Part shown: positions 43,301 to 44,257 of the stretch, piece by piece
Numbering within the stretch: the first letter of the stretch is position 1
How the letters are laid out: every line of letters begins with the position of its first letter
DNA from: Fibrobacter sp.
GTDB taxonomy: Bacteria > Fibrobacterota > Chitinivibrionia > Chitinivibrionales > Chitinispirillaceae
DNA length: 44,257 bases
Direction: 5' to 3'
NCBI GenBank assembly: GCA_012523595.1
Contig: JAAYIG010000172.1
Coordinates: 1 to 44,257, forward strand
The notes under the pieces: model-generated
The model's database searches: none
What the model saw: only the letters and a program-made list of their open reading frames with translations
Told to the model about the DNA's origin: nothing
Translations under genes and position numbers: made by a program

Positions 43301-44257
43301 ATTCAGAATCTGGAGAAAGCCTCCCAACTCGATCCCAAAAATGCAGGCTTGCTCATTTCACTTGCTGAGTGTCAGGCTCAAAGTGGTGCCATCGATGCCG
43401 CTATTCTGACTTATGAGCAGGGAATTGCGATAAACCCCAGAGCGGATAAGGAATACAAAGCCCTGGGAAAACTTTACATGCAGCAGAAAAAGACCGAATC
43501 TGCCATAAAGAACTTTAAAAAATTCCTCGAAAATAACAAAGATAATGAGCTTGCCAAAATTGTAGGTCAGGAAGCTTTCAAAGCGAAGAACTACACTGAG
43601 GCAGTGAAATATCTTTCGATGGTAAGCGGTGCAGATGCCTCCGCTCCTTCACATCTGAAGATGTACGCCGAAGCCTGCAGCCAGACAAAAGACGACCAGA
43701 AGGCTTTTCAGCTCTACAAGGAATTGTCGGTAAAGACTCCCCAGGATGCTGAGGTAATGAAGAAGCTTTATGAGATCGCCGGCAAGGCAGGCACAAAGGA
43801 AGAGGTGCTGACCTATCTTAAGAAATACACGGCTCTCAAGCCCGGAGATGTCGAGGCACAGAAAGTTCTTGCCGACAATCTTTACGAGAGAAAAGACAAC
43901 GCAGGCGCTCTTGCCGCTTATCGTGCCATTGTCAAAGCAGATTCTTCTGCGAAGGGTATTTACAAGAAATATGCAGAACTTGCCCTGGCGGCCGGGAACG
44001 AAGCTGAAATCGTCAGCGTGCTTAACGGTGCTATAGCAGCCGGAGAAGCCGATGGGAAGATGTACAAAAAGCTGGCTGAAATCTACAGCAAGCAGGGTAA
44101 TCACGCAAAGGCGGTTGCCATGTATGAGAAGGCCAGCCAGAGTGATCCTAAAGATGTGTCACTCCTTACTGACCTTGCTGAAGCTCAGGCAAAGAGTGGA
44201 AACAAGAGCGCTGCGATTTTGACCTACGAGCAGGCCGTAGCGATGAATCCTCAGGCC
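40376..44257 (+). CDS. Very large exported TPR-repeat protein (3' truncated by window edge)
   Basis: An open frame of at least 1294 codons that continues past the window end. The start MRNGGVSASLFSVP with a hydrophobic stretch ending LVAGLHA-DE is a signal peptide, so the protein is periplasmic or outer-membrane-associated. The rest is a continuous series of tetratricopeptide helices (e.g. LGVAHEEQKLDEKALACYLVA), a protein-interaction scaffold. From residue about 598 a higher-order unit repeats: KYVRLKP at 42167, KYTVLKP at 43010, KYTALKP at 43823, periods 281 and 271 residues. Units share GALAAYRAALK, KYAEL, AIAAGEAD, AILTYEQAIAMNP and YKALGKLYM blocks. The codon usage is rich in Lys and Ala. 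CCGGAGG precedes the ATG by about 7 nt. The partners are unknown. Confidence 0.9.
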   Translation, partial: MRNGGVSASLFSVPAFLVLLVAGLHADETFNKLFDEGKYAEVIKYADEKLPIADRNASVWAKLGVAHEEQKLDEKALACYLVAIRNDAKNYEAHLGAARIYNNIGQPSSAADLAKKAMELKSTGEASWEYARSCIAQNKTKEAKAALEKVVETDKSNIVANRELGSIFYGEKNYEKALPLMKLAYHAKPDGETAYKIAQIFTTQKSPDSAIVYYKEALKDKKLEKPEAGLELARLYFQAGKHKQAAEEYEKVDQKLLTTDDLYDHAFCAEKAGKDKNETGKLYEAAVQKFGASNAKKALLAKEKVARWKLDKKEYKDALLLLQAISKADPGSKVVKGVTFLMAEAYDGSGERSKAIPLLEAVIAKEPDNVEAVARLADLYNKQKMSDKAQALYSKLLSLQPNNPNVYLALGEYSLKSKKYEDALRHFQKSFTLEKTARAAEGMMLSAWELKDYQLASDAAESALRIDGSMRQPQITLSNIHIQEKNYSAAIKILEKLLKDKPSDLDILKKLALCFEKSGKADKLAEIDKTIAAADKKDTVSRLRYAKYLQSTGDNEAALGMYKELSTLLPKDPEIPYNLYQITLKMGKKDDAVVHLTKYVRLKPQDAKAQRDLGNMLYDKKDSDGALAAYRAALKHDPAIKGFYKKYADLILAQKPKAPVKGQKSAEDEVIDVLNSAVKAGEADEEIYSTLAEIYQKKGNFEQASQMYHKALQLKPQNPEMLAALAFCQEKAGKVSDAIISYEQVIAMNTSSTKEMKALGDLYMKSGKKENAISTYKKFLGVSQDSRIASLVGKSEFQRKNYKEAVKYLGMVTGADARKADHLSDYAMSAYNAGDTKKAEELFTALMAVSPKDPEPVKMLYEIAQKANDTTKAVEHLKKYTVLKPSDAKMLQTLGDLLYIQKDRPGALAAYKGALKADPSAKGFLRRYVELVNASGKPEEKSEALNKAIAAGEADAAMYEQLGESYKKAGNLPRAIQNLEKASQLDPKNAGLLISLAECQAQSGAIDAAILTYEQGIAINPRADKEYKALGKLYMQQKKTESAIKNFKKFLENNKDNELAKIVGQEAFKAKNYTEAVKYLSMVSGADASAPSHLKMYAEACSQTKDDQKAFQLYKELSVKTPQDAEVMKKLYEIAGKAGTKEEVLTYLKKYTALKPGDVEAQKVLADNLYERKDNAGALAAYRAIVKADSSAKGIYKKYAELALAAGNEAEIVSVLNGAIAAGEADGKMYKKLAEIYSKQGNHAKAVAMYEKASQSDPKDVSLLTDLAEAQAKSGNKSAAILTYEQAVAMNPQA
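42167..44257 (+). repeat. Higher-order coding repeat of 813-843 bp in the TPR gene
   Basis: The phase marker (AAG-TAY-..-CTT/CTC-AAG-CCC/T, encoding KY..LKP) occurs at 42167, 43010 and 43823. The first unit is 281 codons; the second is 271, lacking about ten residues around PKAPVKGQ. The third unit is cut by the window edge. The copies have diverged at the DNA level, so the duplications are not recent. Confidence 0.75.

Noticed and set aside
43649-44104. Second minus-strand open frame under the TPR gene
   Set aside because: Also opposite the TPR repeats; its composition reflects the complement of Lys/Ala-rich codons.

Overview
The window reads as a chromosomal segment of a diderm (Gram-negative-type) bacterium with moderate GC content. 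Supporting genes are a lipid A-type acyltransferase, an OmpA-family protein, several lipoproteins with lipoboxes, a Wzx-type flippase, a GT9 heptosyltransferase-like enzyme and an outer-membrane barrel candidate. The two-subunit dihydroorotate dehydrogenase (PyrD type 1B plus PyrK), the radical SAM enzyme and the LdhA-like dehydrogenase fit an anaerobe or facultative anaerobe. Calcium-binding type 3 repeats in an OmpA protein, giant TPR proteins and an IspH-UbiA fusion recall Fibrobacterota/Chitinispirillia-like or related candidate phyla. That placement is only an impression from gene style. There is no phage, IS element, CRISPR array or plasmid gene, and the gene content is mostly housekeeping and envelope.

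Layout. 1-6150: the tail of a MATE exporter, thioredoxin, an acyltransferase/radical SAM pair, a SOD-fold protein that has lost its metal site, HtpX, a DUF72 protein and a small lipoprotein. 6325-10298: RsmA, then an outer-membrane-type protein and two related small secreted proteins in one operon. 10302-14308: flippase and two GT4 glycosyltransferases in one operon (surface polysaccharide). 14726-16113: hisH-hisF. 16408-19056: HAD phosphatase, S41 protease lipoprotein and an ABC ATPase. 19231-20994: the IspH-UbiA fusion. 21215-23061: an ABC-2-type exporter pair and a small helix-hairpin-helix protein. 23131-24186: LdhA-like dehydrogenase with a Cys-rich tail. 24467-28979: a large lipoprotein and an OmpA protein. 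29093-33939: a second surface-glycan operon (epimerase, GT9, YkgJ-type Cys-cluster protein, putative alpha/alpha-toroid protein, small protein). 34300-37004: STAS protein, tRNA-Ala(CGC), FMN-binding protein and CNNM/CorC transporter. 37426-40034: NikR, pyrD-pyrK and a double DUF1540 protein. 40376 to the end: a very large periplasmic TPR protein that runs off the window.

The most unusual signals are these. (1) Three families of short-period degenerate repeats lie only between genes: a 9-nt family (ATCANNTWA), an 8-nt family (TACGACAW) and a 6-nt family (GGTATC/GATACC). Two arrays of the 9-nt family run right up to start codons and seem to supply the ribosome binding site. Two other loci carry a repeat in inverted copies flanking a short core. 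(2) The Cu/Zn-SOD-fold protein has kept its disulfide cysteines but lost most metal ligands. (3) IspH is fused to a UbiA-like membrane domain whose first aspartate-rich motif is missing. (4) The TPR protein is built from a higher-order unit of about 270-280 residues. No clear new multi-gene defence or mobile system was found.
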